From positions 434,001 to 498,000 of the forward strand of contig NZXX01000001.1 in the NCBI GenBank assembly GCA_002702065.1: 64,000 nucleotides of DNA, written 5' to 3'. Below, in pieces: positions 9,090-17,734 of this stretch (the first letter of the stretch is position 1; each line of letters starts with the position of its first letter). The stretch comes from Anaerolineaceae bacterium (lineage in GTDB: Bacteria > Chloroflexota > Anaerolineae > Aggregatilineales > Phototrophicaceae). The position numbers were made by a program, and so were the translations under genes. Below the pieces are notes generated by a model that saw only the letters and a program-made list of their open reading frames with translations, made no database searches and was not told the origin of the DNA.

Positions 9090-9536
9090 CTAACCTGTTT
9101 CGCTGAAGTTGCCAACCCACCTTACCCAGCTTAAGTCATTACCAACTGCATTGACCAATCGCTCATCGGCTGTCCAGAACTCGCAGTTGAGGCGCTCAGC
9201 GACGGCGAGATACTGCGAGTCATAAGCGGTGGGGCGGTTATACTGGGTTGCCAGTTCGTAGGCACGTTTGAGCAGGGAGTCATCTGACATAAGTTGGATA
9301 GGCATTTTCAGGATAGTATCGCGGATGTTGATCCCTTCTTCAGCAGTTATTTTTCCGATGTAAACATTCCGGCGAATTACGGAGATGATCTCATAATGAA
9401 ACAAGTAGGGTGCGGCAAGTTGTACTTCAGATTGTTCACATGTCTGCAACAGAGCTTTAGCCTTTTGAGTTTGCGGTTCGTTCAAAACTGTCGATAGGAT
9501 CAAACTAGCGTCGCAGACTATTGAGGATGTCGTCAT
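9090..9536 (-). CDS. PIN-domain ribonuclease toxin, VapC family
   Basis: 148 residues from the ATG at 9536 (a GTG at 9548 is also in frame). It has the canonical VapC order: IVCDASLIL with the first Asp, HYEIISVIRRN with the Glu, then TAYDSQYLAVAERLNCEFWTADERL with both C-terminal Asp residues. This is closer to the textbook VapC pattern than the other PIN gene in this cluster. The start overlaps the end of the upstream antitoxin gene by 32 bases. Confidence 0.9.
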   Translation of the reverse strand: MTTSSIVCDASLILSTVLNEPQTQKAKALLQTCEQSEVQLAAPYLFHYEIISVIRRNVYIGKITAEEGINIRDTILKMPIQLMSDDSLLKRAYELATQYNRPTAYDSQYLAVAERLNCEFWTADERLVNAVGNDLSWVRWVGNFSETG

Positions 9537-9762
9537 CTCGTTCCTCACGCACCTGATTAAGTATGTCTACAGCACTGGGGAAGTGGTTAGCGCCGTACTT
9601 GGCTTCAAGCCTGGCTCTCAAAACTTCAGCATTCTGAAGCCATGCGCCTAAAGACAATGAGGGATGCTCCAAATCCTTACGAATGTTCTCAACTAATTGC
9701 AATTGTTGTTTGCTATCCATCTTGCGGAATAAGGTAATCAATTCGTTTTCCAACGCGCTCAT
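9505..9762 (-). CDS. Putative antitoxin of the VapC pair
   Basis: 85 residues, highly charged and probably helical (MSALENELITLFRKM, QLQLVENIRKDLEH), with a C-terminal REERDDDILNSLRR that may wrap the toxin. No recognisable DNA-binding fold. AGGAGG precedes the ATG. Called as antitoxin because of its size, position directly before VapC and overlapping reading frames. Confidence 0.65.
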   Translation of the reverse strand: MSALENELITLFRKMDSKQQLQLVENIRKDLEHPSLSLGAWLQNAEVLRARLEAKYGANHFPSAVDILNQVREERDDDILNSLRR

Positions 9763-9772
9763 TTTTGCCTCC

Positions 9773-10810
9773 TCAGTCCACGCCGCGGCGGGCCACCTTC
9801 AGAATAGCCTTGTATCCATTATATACCAGGGGATTGTAGACTTTATCCCACGCGCCAGCCGAGCGAACGACTGCGCCACCCCAGCCGCGTTTGAAGCCAT
9901 AGACTCCCCACAGACCGTCAGCGCGTTCCTGAAACTGCGCTTCGAGCGCGGCTTCGTCGGCATCTGGCACGCCCCACAGGTCGTAATACTGACAGCCGCG
10001 TGCCCGCGCCCATTCTATCGCCTGCCACTGCACGCCATAAGTTGCCATCAGGTTGCGCTTTTCATTAGAGGACGCGCCGTACAGATACCAGGCGGTTGTG
10101 CCAGCGGCGAAAACCATAATGCCTGCCAGGACATCCCCTGCATGTTCGGCCATCAGCAGCACCGCATCGTCCGATGACACGAACAGATCATAGGCTTTGC
10201 GATAGTAATCGGGTTCGTGCACGCCGAAATCGTTGCGGGTGCCGGTAGTCTGCATCATCGCCGTGAACTTCGCCACATCGTCGGCACTGCCTTCATAATA
10301 ATGGATGTCGCTTTTCAGACTCTTGCGAATCTTGCGCCGGGTGCCCTGATTCATGCGCCCCATGATGGTGTCGTCATCGCCCTGAACATTGATGAGAATG
10401 GTGCGGGGTGGCTGTACAGTTTGCGGACTTTCAATGAAACGCCACTGAGCGAAATCCGGTGGTGTCTCGCTTTGATAGATGCCCGGTTCCCATTTGAGAA
10501 AGGCGGCCTTGTATTTGGCGGCCCGCTTGTGAATGGCGCTCCAGAGGGGATTCCATTGATCAGGGTGCGTCACCAGTGGCCCCATCGGCACATAGGCCAT
10601 ACTGCCCAGCCGGGATAGATTGCGATAGAGGATCTGCGCCCCAGCCACCAGATTATCATTGTCGGTCGGGATAAGCCCGACGCGGGAGACGCGCCAGCCA
10701 TAAGCCCGCTTGAGCTGCCCCCAGGCCGCATACTGCAACACATGGGCACGCGGGTGCTGCCGGACAAACGTATCCCATTGGGTGGCAGAGGGTTCAATGA
10801 TGCGGTACAT
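9773..10810 (-). CDS. FemABX-family peptidoglycan peptidyltransferase (copy 2)
   Basis: About 345 residues from the ATG at 10810; a TTG four codons upstream is possible. It is paralogous to the FemABX gene at 7569-8639: HVLQYAAWGQLKRAYGW, MAYVPMGPLV, the basic MNQGTRRKIRKSLKS segment, AWYLYGASSNEKRNLMATYG and VYGFKRGWGG. It should transfer an amino acid from tRNA to a peptidoglycan precursor. It heads the nine-gene minus-strand run and its upstream gap is shared with the divergent nuo operon. Confidence 0.88.
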   Translation of the reverse strand: MYRIIEPSATQWDTFVRQHPRAHVLQYAAWGQLKRAYGWRVSRVGLIPTDNDNLVAGAQILYRNLSRLGSMAYVPMGPLVTHPDQWNPLWSAIHKRAAKYKAAFLKWEPGIYQSETPPDFAQWRFIESPQTVQPPRTILINVQGDDDTIMGRMNQGTRRKIRKSLKSDIHYYEGSADDVAKFTAMMQTTGTRNDFGVHEPDYYRKAYDLFVSSDDAVLLMAEHAGDVLAGIMVFAAGTTAWYLYGASSNEKRNLMATYGVQWQAIEWARARGCQYYDLWGVPDADEAALEAQFQERADGLWGVYGFKRGWGGAVVRSAGAWDKVYNPLVYNGYKAILKVARRGVD

Positions 10811-10954
10811 GGGTTTGCTCAATCATAAAAGCGCGAATAGTGACCAGACAATGCATCCTTATAGAGCATCCCTCCGGCAAATGCAAGTCATGAATTCTTC
10901 AAACTCGTGTTGTGCCTGATGTCAACTTGATTTGCAACAGGGGTTAAAAACGGT

Positions 10955-10982
10955 TTGTTATCCCGCCTCGTTATGTTAGAAT
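10955..10982 (+). promoter_or_regulatory. Possible distal promoter of the nuo operon
   Basis: TTGTTA and TAGAAT boxes with a 16-base spacer. It is weaker than the proximal promoter and lies about 190 bases before nuoA. Confidence 0.35.
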
Positions 10983-11036
10983 TGCCGACGTACTACGAAG
11001 GCAGACAAACCGGGCCTATAAAAACTGCACAATCCT

Positions 11037-11065
11037 TTGCCAAGAGGGACTGGTGATGCTATACT
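11037..11065 (+). promoter_or_regulatory. Promoter of the nuo operon
   Basis: TTGCCA, a 17-base spacer and TATACT; the -10 box is preceded by TGC, making it an extended -10. It is the best sigma-A-type promoter in the gap. The expected start site is near 11072, giving a leader of about 95 bases before nuoA. Confidence 0.65.
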
Positions 11066-11072
11066 AGCTTCG

Positions 11073-11092
11073 TTTGTCCCAAATGGCACAAA
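11073..11092. promoter_or_regulatory. Rex-like operator palindrome at the nuo start site
   Basis: A 20-base near-perfect palindrome, TTTGT-N10-ACAAA; its inner bases are also largely symmetric (CCA..TGG). The right half reads TTGTGC on the opposite strand. This resembles the known Rex operator TTGTGA-N6-TCACAA, although the left half has C in place of the conserved G. It sits at about +1 to +20 of the predicted transcript, where binding would block initiation. Rex senses NADH/NAD+ and controls respiratory genes in several phyla. Confidence 0.45.
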
Positions 11093-11166
11093 TGAATTCG
11101 TGCTGCACGGGTCGTCAGCCTGTTTCATTCAATGCATATTAATCTTGCGCAGGAGTCATTACTCCG

Positions 11167-11529
11167 ATGGACGTACTGAACGAATGGGCATTTATCGGCG
11201 TATTCTTCGCCATTGCCTGGGTGTTTCCCGCCCTGCCAATCGTCGCATCCTGGTTTGTGCGCCCACACAAACCGAACGCTCTCAAAAAGCAAACTTATGA
11301 GAGCGGGGTGGAGACGGTCGGTGATACCTGGGTGCAATTTAAGGTCCAATACTACATCTATGGCCTCGTGTTTCTGGTCTTTGATGTAGAGATGATCTTT
11401 CTTTTCCCCTGGGCCGTCGCCTACGAACGCCTGGACTGGTTCGCATTTGGCGCCGGTTTTTTGTTTATCTTCCTGCTGACCGACGCTCTCATTTACGCCT
11501 GGCGTAAAGACGCGCTCGAGTGGATATAG
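11167..11529 (+). CDS. nuoA: NADH-quinone oxidoreductase subunit A
   Basis: 120 residues, normal length, with three membrane helices. The signature of the long loop is present (KQTYESGVETVGDTWVQF), followed by YYIYGLVFLVFDVEMIFLFPWA, whose acidic residues are conserved in the quinone-channel region. NuoA helps hold the junction of the membrane and peripheral arms. It is first in the operon and is followed 13 bases later by nuoH. nuoB, nuoC and nuoD, which usually come next, are absent here. Confidence 0.96.
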   Translation: MDVLNEWAFIGVFFAIAWVFPALPIVASWFVRPHKPNALKKQTYESGVETVGDTWVQFKVQYYIYGLVFLVFDVEMIFLFPWAVAYERLDWFAFGAGFLFIFLLTDALIYAWRKDALEWI

Positions 11530-11542
11530 GAGGCGCGTAACC

Positions 11543-12778
11543 ATGGAATGCATGGATCTCATCAACACTCTGGCGCCCTGTCTGGTGCAGGTTGGCTGGA
11601 ACGCAGATATTGCGAATCTGGTCTCGCTGCTGCTGGGTGTGGTGCTGGTTGCGACTCTGCCGCTGATTACCGTCATCTTCCTGATCTGGGTGGAACGCAA
11701 ATTTGCCGCCCGCATTCAGGATCGTATCGGCCCGAACCGTGTTGGCCCCTTCGGCCTGCTGCAATCGGTGGCCGATGCGCTGAAGATGCTCAGCAAAGAG
11801 GATATTACCCCCTCTGGTGCAGACCGCTTCCTTTATAACCTTGCCCCGATCATTACCTTTGCGACGATTGTCCTGCTGTGGGCAATCGTGCCATTTACAC
11901 CGCTGCATGTCGGTGCAGACCTGAGCATCGGCATTCTTTACTTTGTGGCGGTGGGGTCGATTGCGGCGGTCAAGATCATGGTTGCCGGATGGTCGAGCAA
12001 CAATAAATACGCTCTGCTGGGCGCTTTCCGCAGTATCGCGCTCATCGTCAGCTACGAAGTGCCGATGATCCTGGCGCTGCTGCTGCCGGTGCTGCTGTCC
12101 GGCTCGATGAGTATGCAGGATATTACGCTGGCACAAGGCGGGATGTGGTTTGTTTTCATGTCGCCGCTGGCCGCGATCATCTTCTTTATTGCCAACCTCG
12201 CCGAAACCGGGCGTGCGCCGTTCGACCTGCTCGAAGCAGAATCGGAACTGATCGCCGGATACAATATTGAATACTCCGGCTTCAAGTTTGGCATGTTCAT
12301 GGCGGGCGAGTTTATGCATGTTTTCACCGTAGCGGTACTGACGGCTGTGCTGTTCCTGGGCGGCTGGTGGGGGCCGGGTGTCGAGCAAATCCCCGCGCTT
12401 GGGTTTGTCTATCTGGGGCTCAAGGCCAGCGTCGTTTACCTGTTTATGCTGCTGATCCGTAATACGGTGCCGCGTTTCCGCGTCGATCAGGTGATGAACA
12501 TTAACTGGAAGTTTATGGTGCCGGTGTCCATCGTCCTCATTCTGGTTCAGACATTCCTGATGCGGCTGGTGGATGCGCTGGGTTTGTCGCCATCACCAGA
12601 AATGGCGGGTGATTTTGTGGCGAATATCCCGCAGACGCTGGTGTTCCTGCTGGGGAACCTGCTGCTGGGGCTGGTGATTGTGAATGTGGTGCGCAACCGA
12701 GGGCGCCAGCAGCGCGAAGCCGAAGCAGGTGCTGGGGATACGCCTCAGATCGAGGCTGCACATGGCGTTGGCGACTGA
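11543..12778 (+). CDS. nuoH: NADH-quinone oxidoreductase subunit H
   Basis: 411 residues, longer than the common 320-350 because of extra N- and C-terminal sequence (an Arg/Glu-rich cytoplasmic tail from about residue 383). NuoH forms the quinone entry chamber. Conserved features include VERKFAARIQDRIGPNRVGPFG near residue 50, the acidic loop FDLLEAESELIAGYNIEYSG near 225, and the C-terminal RFRVDQVM. AGGAGGCG precedes the ATG. The extra tail shows no known domain. Confidence 0.96.
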   Translation: MECMDLINTLAPCLVQVGWNADIANLVSLLLGVVLVATLPLITVIFLIWVERKFAARIQDRIGPNRVGPFGLLQSVADALKMLSKEDITPSGADRFLYNLAPIITFATIVLLWAIVPFTPLHVGADLSIGILYFVAVGSIAAVKIMVAGWSSNNKYALLGAFRSIALIVSYEVPMILALLLPVLLSGSMSMQDITLAQGGMWFVFMSPLAAIIFFIANLAETGRAPFDLLEAESELIAGYNIEYSGFKFGMFMAGEFMHVFTVAVLTAVLFLGGWWGPGVEQIPALGFVYLGLKASVVYLFMLLIRNTVPRFRVDQVMNINWKFMVPVSIVLILVQTFLMRLVDALGLSPSPEMAGDFVANIPQTLVFLLGNLLLGLVIVNVVRNRGRQQREAEAGAGDTPQIEAAHGVGD

Positions 12779-12800
12779 CACGCAAAGGAAGTAATCAATT

Positions 12801-13328
12801 ATGATTGAACTGAATGCTTCGTCCTTCGCCTTTTTTGTCTTCAGCCTGTGTGTGCTGGGGGGCGGCCTGGGCGTAGTGACGACCCGTAACCTGATACATG
12901 GCGCACTCTACCTTATCCTGAGCCTGTTCGGTGTTGCGGGCTATTTTGTGCTGCTCAGCGCGCCGTTTCTGGCGGCGGTGCAGGTGCTGGTTTATATCGG
13001 CGCGATTTCAATTCTGATTGTTTTCGCGGTGATGCTGACCCGCAGTATGACCCGGCTGAGCGAATCGCTCAATCACCAGTGGTGGCTCAGCGCAATTGTC
13101 GGCGGGCTGCTGTTTGTCATGCTGACAGTGGGCGTCATTCTGCCGATCTGGGGCCAGAATACGGCCTTCAGCCAGCAGCCGGTGTCCGAAGCGGTGGCGA
13201 CTGTGGCGGACCTGGGTGTGGCGCTGGTGGATGGCAACCAGTATGTGCTCCCGTTCGAGGTGGCATCCATTCTGCTGACAGCGGCGATGGTCGGCGCGAT
13301 TGTCATCGCCCGTGACGACGAGAAATAA
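12801..13328 (+). CDS. nuoJ: NADH-quinone oxidoreductase subunit J
   Basis: 175 residues with five predicted membrane helices. The third helix carries the family pattern LVYIGAISILIVFAVMLT, whose glycine allows the pi-bulge switch near the quinone site. An external loop follows near residues 110-145, ahead of the last helix. AAGGAAG precedes the ATG. The position between nuoH and nuoK, without nuoI, matches a membrane-arm-only operon. Confidence 0.95.
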   Translation: MIELNASSFAFFVFSLCVLGGGLGVVTTRNLIHGALYLILSLFGVAGYFVLLSAPFLAAVQVLVYIGAISILIVFAVMLTRSMTRLSESLNHQWWLSAIVGGLLFVMLTVGVILPIWGQNTAFSQQPVSEAVATVADLGVALVDGNQYVLPFEVASILLTAAMVGAIVIARDDEK

Positions 13329-13340
13329 GGAGCGAACCCG

Positions 13341-13655
13341 ATGATGACGATTCCATTGTGGATGTTTCTGGTCGTGGCGGCGCTTCTGTTTTGCATCGGG
13401 GTATACGGTGTATTGGCCCGGCGCAACGCGGTCGCGATCCTGATGTCCGTCGAGCTGATGCTCAACGCCGTTAATATCAACCTGGTCGCATTCTGGCGCT
13501 ATATCACCCCGGACAATATGAGCGGGCAGGCATTTGCCGCGTTTGTCTTTGTGGTGGCGGCGGCAGAGGCGGCTGTCGGCCTGGCAATTATTATCGCGGT
13601 CTATCGTAACCGTCGCTCGGTTATTGTCGAAGACGTGAACCTGCTCAAGTGGTAG
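13341..13655 (+). CDS. nuoK: NADH-quinone oxidoreductase subunit K
   Basis: 104 residues and three membrane helices, normal for NuoK. The two conserved buried glutamates are in [17 protein letters not shown] and in [18 protein letters not shown]; they form part of the E-channel. Two ATGs are adjacent at the start, after AAGGAGCG. It stops 8 bases before the nuoL ATG. Confidence 0.96.
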   Translation: MMTIPLWMFLVVAALLFCIGVYGVLARRNAVAILMSVELMLNAVNINLVAFWRYITPDNMSGQAFAAFVFVVAAAEAAVGLAIIIAVYRNRRSVIVEDVNLLKW

Positions 13656-13663
13656 GAATAGGT

Positions 13664-16084
13664 ATGGAAATTAATCTCAACGATCCGAATTTTCTTCCCT
13701 GGTTGATCCCGGCGGGCCCGCTGCTGGCGTTTCTGGTGATTACGCTCATCACCAATCGCAGCAAACTGGTTCCGGCGACCAGCCATGAATACGCTGGTCA
13801 TCACCCGGACTACGATGGGATGCCGGTGCATGTCGTCAGCCGGACAGGCCGCATTGCCAGTGTGGTTGTCGGCCTGGTGGGCGTCGTGCTGGCACTTATC
13901 CTCAGCCTGACGGTGGTGGGAGAAGCACTTTCCTCTCATCTGGGCGAGGAAGTATTCCATCAGAACATGGTCTGGATGGATACAGGCCGGACGACCTTCA
14001 ATATGGGGGTGCTGGTCGATCCACTCACCACCATTATGCTGGTGATGGTGCCCATCGCGGTACTCGGCATCTTCGTATACTCGATTGGCTACATGGCGCA
14101 TGACCCCCGTCAGGCGCGTTTTTTTGCGCTAATTTCGCTGTTTGCCGGGGCGATGCTGACGCTGGTGGTGGCGGATAACCTGCTGCTGCTGTTTGTTGGC
14201 TGGGAAATCATGGGTGCCTGTTCGTATATGCTGATCGGCTTCTGGTTCGAGAAGCACAGCGCCTACAAAGCGGCGATCAAAGCCTTCACGACCACGCGTG
14301 TGGCAGATGTGATTATGCTGCTGGGTATTGTCTACCTGTACTCGATCACCGGGACACTCAGCTTCCGCGAGATTCTGTACAACCCGGAAGTGCTGGATAT
14401 GCTGGCCAATACCCCCGCAATTGTCTTTGGTGGCAGTGCGGCGGCGCTGATCGGCGTTTTCCTGATTATCGGTACGATTGGTAAATCGGCGCAGTTCCCG
14501 CTGCATGTCTGGCTGCCGGACGCGATGGAAGGTCCGACACCGGTCAGCGCGATGATCCACGCGGCGGCGATGGTCTCCGCTGGTATTTACGCCGTGATCC
14601 GCATGTATCCGCTGTTTGCTGCGGGCGCAGACCCGCATCATGGCATCTTCAGCGCACCGCTGCTGCTGATGGCGGTGGTTGGCTCGGTCACGGCGCTGTT
14701 CGCGGCGACGATTGCCGTTGCGCAAAACGACGTCAAACGCGTGCTGGCCTATTCGACTATCTCGCAGCTTGGCTTTATGATGGCGGCGCTGGGTGTCGGG
14801 GCGTACATTGCGGCGGCCTTCCACCTGATTACACACGCTTTCTTTAAGGCGCTGCTGTTTATGGCATCCGGTTCCGTTATTCATGGCATGGAACACGGTG
14901 AACACCATGTTCATGCTCATGGGCATCATGGACACGATGACCATCACCACGAGCCGCATGACGCTGCTGTCGGTGATGAAGCGGGTGAACATGGCATAGC
15001 GGAAGCCCACGCGCATATAGAAAGTGAAGCGGAACACCCGCACGAAGCGGCCCCGCATTTCGACCCACAGGATATGATGAACATGGGCGGTCTGCGCAAG
15101 ACCATGCCTGTGACCTTCTGGACCTTCCTGATCGGCGGCTTTTCGCTGGCGGGCTTCCCGCTGCTGACCGCTGGCTTCTGGTCAAAAGATGAAATTCTGG
15201 CGGAATCGTATTATGGCCTGACGAATGGCTTTGGCCCGCACGCACTGGTTTTTGTGCTGCTGGCGATTGCGGCGTTCCTGACGGCGTTCTATACCATGCG
15301 CCAGCTTGGTTTGACCTTTTGGGGCGAGCCGCGCACGGAAGAAGCGAAACATGCTAATCTGGGGCAGGGCCTTGTCAGTGCGACGATGACCGCGCCGCTG
15401 ATCCTGCTGGCTTTCTTTGCGCTGACTGCCGGGTTCGTCGGTGTGCCGGAGGACTTCCCGTTGTTCGGGGCGATCTTCTCGCCGGACCACAACCCGTTCC
15501 ATCACTTTGTGATCGAAGCCCTGCCGCCGAATGAGGTGGTTGCGGCTTATGCCAGCGTGCCGGATATGCATGTGAACGCGCCGCCCTTTAACATCATCCC
15601 GGTGGCGACTTCATTCCTGGTCGCGCTGGGTGGGTTGTACGTCGGCTATCGCATGTACTGGCGCAAGCCGCTTCAGGCTGGCGAACCGGACCCACTGGTG
15701 GGCATTCTCGGTGTCAACCTGCACACCACCCTGAAGAACAAGTACTACGTTGACGAGTTTTACACCCGGGTGTTCATCGTCCCCTCGCAGCAGTTCTCGC
15801 GGGTGGTCGTCAGCGAATTTATTGATCGCGGCATCATTGATGGTTTCCTGCATCTGATCGCGCGGGTGTTCACCTGGATCGGCGATTTCCTCAAGGTGCT
15901 CAACGCCTGGCTGATTGATGACGTGGGTGATGGTATCCCCGAACTGATCGCCATGTTTGGACGCTGGTTCCGCCGCGTACAGACCGGGCGTGTCCAGCAG
16001 TACATGCTGTTCGTGGCAATTGCCGCGATTCTCATCGGGATTATCTTCGCCGTTTCGACCGGCATTCTTCAGGCAGCCGGCTAG
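13664..16084 (+). CDS. nuoL: NADH-quinone oxidoreductase subunit L with histidine-rich insertion
   Basis: 806 residues from the ATG after AGGAATAGG, against about 610-650 in most bacteria. It has the antiporter-like core with channel residues: Glu in VGWEIMG (residue 181), Lys in GTIGKSAQFPLHVWLPDA (274), and HAFFKALLF (391-399). Between ASGSVIHGME and the conserved MGGLRKTMPVTFWTFL lies an insertion of about 57 residues with 18 histidines and many acidic residues. The C-terminus has the long lateral helix region and an extra soluble segment near 680-760. NuoL is the most distal proton pump of complex I. Two nuoM genes follow. Confidence 0.95.
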   Translation: MEINLNDPNFLPWLIPAGPLLAFLVITLITNRSKLVPATSHEYAGHHPDYDGMPVHVVSRTGRIASVVVGLVGVVLALILSLTVVGEALSSHLGEEVFHQNMVWMDTGRTTFNMGVLVDPLTTIMLVMVPIAVLGIFVYSIGYMAHDPRQARFFALISLFAGAMLTLVVADNLLLLFVGWEIMGACSYMLIGFWFEKHSAYKAAIKAFTTTRVADVIMLLGIVYLYSITGTLSFREILYNPEVLDMLANTPAIVFGGSAAALIGVFLIIGTIGKSAQFPLHVWLPDAMEGPTPVSAMIHAAAMVSAGIYAVIRMYPLFAAGADPHHGIFSAPLLLMAVVGSVTALFAATIAVAQNDVKRVLAYSTISQLGFMMAALGVGAYIAAAFHLITHAFFKALLFMASGSVIHGMEHGEHHVHAHGHHGHDDHHHEPHDAAVGDEAGEHGIAEAHAHIESEAEHPHEAAPHFDPQDMMNMGGLRKTMPVTFWTFLIGGFSLAGFPLLTAGFWSKDEILAESYYGLTNGFGPHALVFVLLAIAAFLTAFYTMRQLGLTFWGEPRTEEAKHANLGQGLVSATMTAPLILLAFFALTAGFVGVPEDFPLFGAIFSPDHNPFHHFVIEALPPNEVVAAYASVPDMHVNAPPFNIIPVATSFLVALGGLYVGYRMYWRKPLQAGEPDPLVGILGVNLHTTLKNKYYVDEFYTRVFIVPSQQFSRVVVSEFIDRGIIDGFLHLIARVFTWIGDFLKVLNAWLIDDVGDGIPELIAMFGRWFRRVQTGRVQQYMLFVAIAAILIGIIFAVSTGILQAAG

Positions 16085-16105
16085 GCGGCGAGGAGACGGA
16101 GTATT

Positions 16106-17728
16106 ATGATCGACAACATCTTTGGTATCGACTTACTCTCCTTCCTGGTGGCGGCTCCGGCTCTTGCAGCAGTGATTATGCTGCTGCTGCCACCACAGAA
16201 GACGATTGCTCGCTGGGCAGCGTTGGGTTTGTCGTTGGTTCTGGCTTACTTCTCGGTTGTGGTGTTTCTCAATTATCAGAACACCGTGCTGCCGGAAGGC
16301 GCGGCCTATGCGATGGAAGTCCAGGTTCGCTGGTTCGAGCTACTGGGCGCGTCGTGGCATGTCGGCGTGGATGGCATCAGCGCCATGCTGGTGCTGCTGA
16401 CTGGCCTGCTGACCCCGCTGGCGATCCTCATTAGCTGGGAGATCGAAGACCGGGTCAATATGCATCTGGCGCTGATCCTGTTCTTCCAAACCGGGCTGAA
16501 CGGCGTCTTTGTGTCGCTCGACCTGATGACCTTCTTCCTGTTCTGGGAACTCAGCCTCGTCCCCATGTACTTCCTCATTAACCAGTGGGGCGGGCCGAAC
16601 CGGCAGTACGCCTCGACCAAGTTCATGATCTACTCGCTGGGTGGGTCGCTGGGCTTCTTGCTGGCGGCGCAGCTTGTCGGCTGGTCGGTTTCGACCGTGC
16701 TGGGGCACCCTTCATTCGATATTGTCACCCTGACCGAAGTCTGGCCTGCGCTGGCAGACACAGTTGGCGCTACCTTCCTCGGTGTGCCGCTGGAAACGGT
16801 CAAGGGGCTGGCCTTTATTGCTTTCTTCCTGGCCTTTGCGATCAAAGTACCGGTGTGGCCTTTCCACACGTGGCTGCCCGACGCGCATGGTGAAGCGCCG
16901 ACCGCTGGCTCTATGCTGCTGGCCGGTGTCATGCTCAAGCTGGGCGCGTATGGTTTCCTGCGGCTGGTGATCCCGCTGTTCCCGGATGTCTGGGTGGCGC
17001 AGATCGACCTGCTGGGTTTTGTCGAGACCAACGCGGCGCAGATATTCGCGGTGCTGGCGATGCTCGGCATCGTGATGGGGGCGTTCGCGGCCTTTGGTCA
17101 GACCGATATCAAACGACTGGTGGCTTACAGTTCGGTCAATCATATGGGCTTTGTGGTGCTGGGGCTGGCGGTAACGGCGCTGGCTTACGGCCAGAGTGTG
17201 GTTAATGGTAGCACCGAAATCTTGCAGGACGCCATCATCGCCACCAATGGCGCGGTGCTGCAAATGTTCAATCACGGCCTCAGTTCTGCCGGGATGTTTT
17301 TGCTCGCCGGGGCGATTTATCATAAGACCCATACCCGCGATATGACACAGTACGGCGGGTTCTGGGTGAAGGCGCCCATTTACGGCGGCATCTTTATTTT
17401 CACCAGTATGGCGAGCCTGGGCCTGCCGGGCCTCAACGGGTTCGTTGGCGAGTTTCTGGTGGTGCGTGGGGTATGGCCGGTGTTTACCGGGCTGACCATG
17501 CTGGCAATGATTGGCCTGTTATTTACCGGCGCATACATTCTGAAAGGTATCCGCGCCGTTTTGCACGGCCCGTTCAATATGCACTGGCGTGATTATCATC
17601 TGGAAATTGAACTCCGCGAGGTGATCGCCATTGCACCGCTGCTGGTGTTGATGCTGGTGACGGGTGTGGTGCCAAACTGGATACTGCCGATTATCAACGA
17701 ATCGGTGACGCGGATTCTTGGGGGATAA
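16106..17728 (+). CDS. nuoM: NADH-quinone oxidoreductase subunit M (first copy)
   Basis: 540 residues, close to the usual 500-540. The proton-channel residues match the E. coli pattern: Glu in FFLFWELSLVPMYF, Lys247 in AFAIKVPVWPFHTWLPDAH, Lys in GVMLKLGAYGFLR, and Glu in GFVGEFLVV. It should therefore be a fully competent antiporter-like pump. GGAGACGGAG precedes the ATG. The second nuoM copy follows after 6 bases. Confidence 0.95.
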   Translation: MIDNIFGIDLLSFLVAAPALAAVIMLLLPPQKTIARWAALGLSLVLAYFSVVVFLNYQNTVLPEGAAYAMEVQVRWFELLGASWHVGVDGISAMLVLLTGLLTPLAILISWEIEDRVNMHLALILFFQTGLNGVFVSLDLMTFFLFWELSLVPMYFLINQWGGPNRQYASTKFMIYSLGGSLGFLLAAQLVGWSVSTVLGHPSFDIVTLTEVWPALADTVGATFLGVPLETVKGLAFIAFFLAFAIKVPVWPFHTWLPDAHGEAPTAGSMLLAGVMLKLGAYGFLRLVIPLFPDVWVAQIDLLGFVETNAAQIFAVLAMLGIVMGAFAAFGQTDIKRLVAYSSVNHMGFVVLGLAVTALAYGQSVVNGSTEILQDAIIATNGAVLQMFNHGLSSAGMFLLAGAIYHKTHTRDMTQYGGFWVKAPIYGGIFIFTSMASLGLPGLNGFVGEFLVVRGVWPVFTGLTMLAMIGLLFTGAYILKGIRAVLHGPFNMHWRDYHLEIELREVIAIAPLLVLMLVTGVVPNWILPIINESVTRILGG

Positions 17729-17734
17729 AACTGT

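Larger units (their letters stand above)
10823..11166. other. Divergent intergenic region before the nuo operon
   Basis: A 344-base gap between the divergent FemABX and nuoA genes. It holds two promoter candidates for the nuo direction and a Rex-like palindrome, listed separately. No RNA gene or small coding frame with a credible start was found. Confidence 0.6.
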
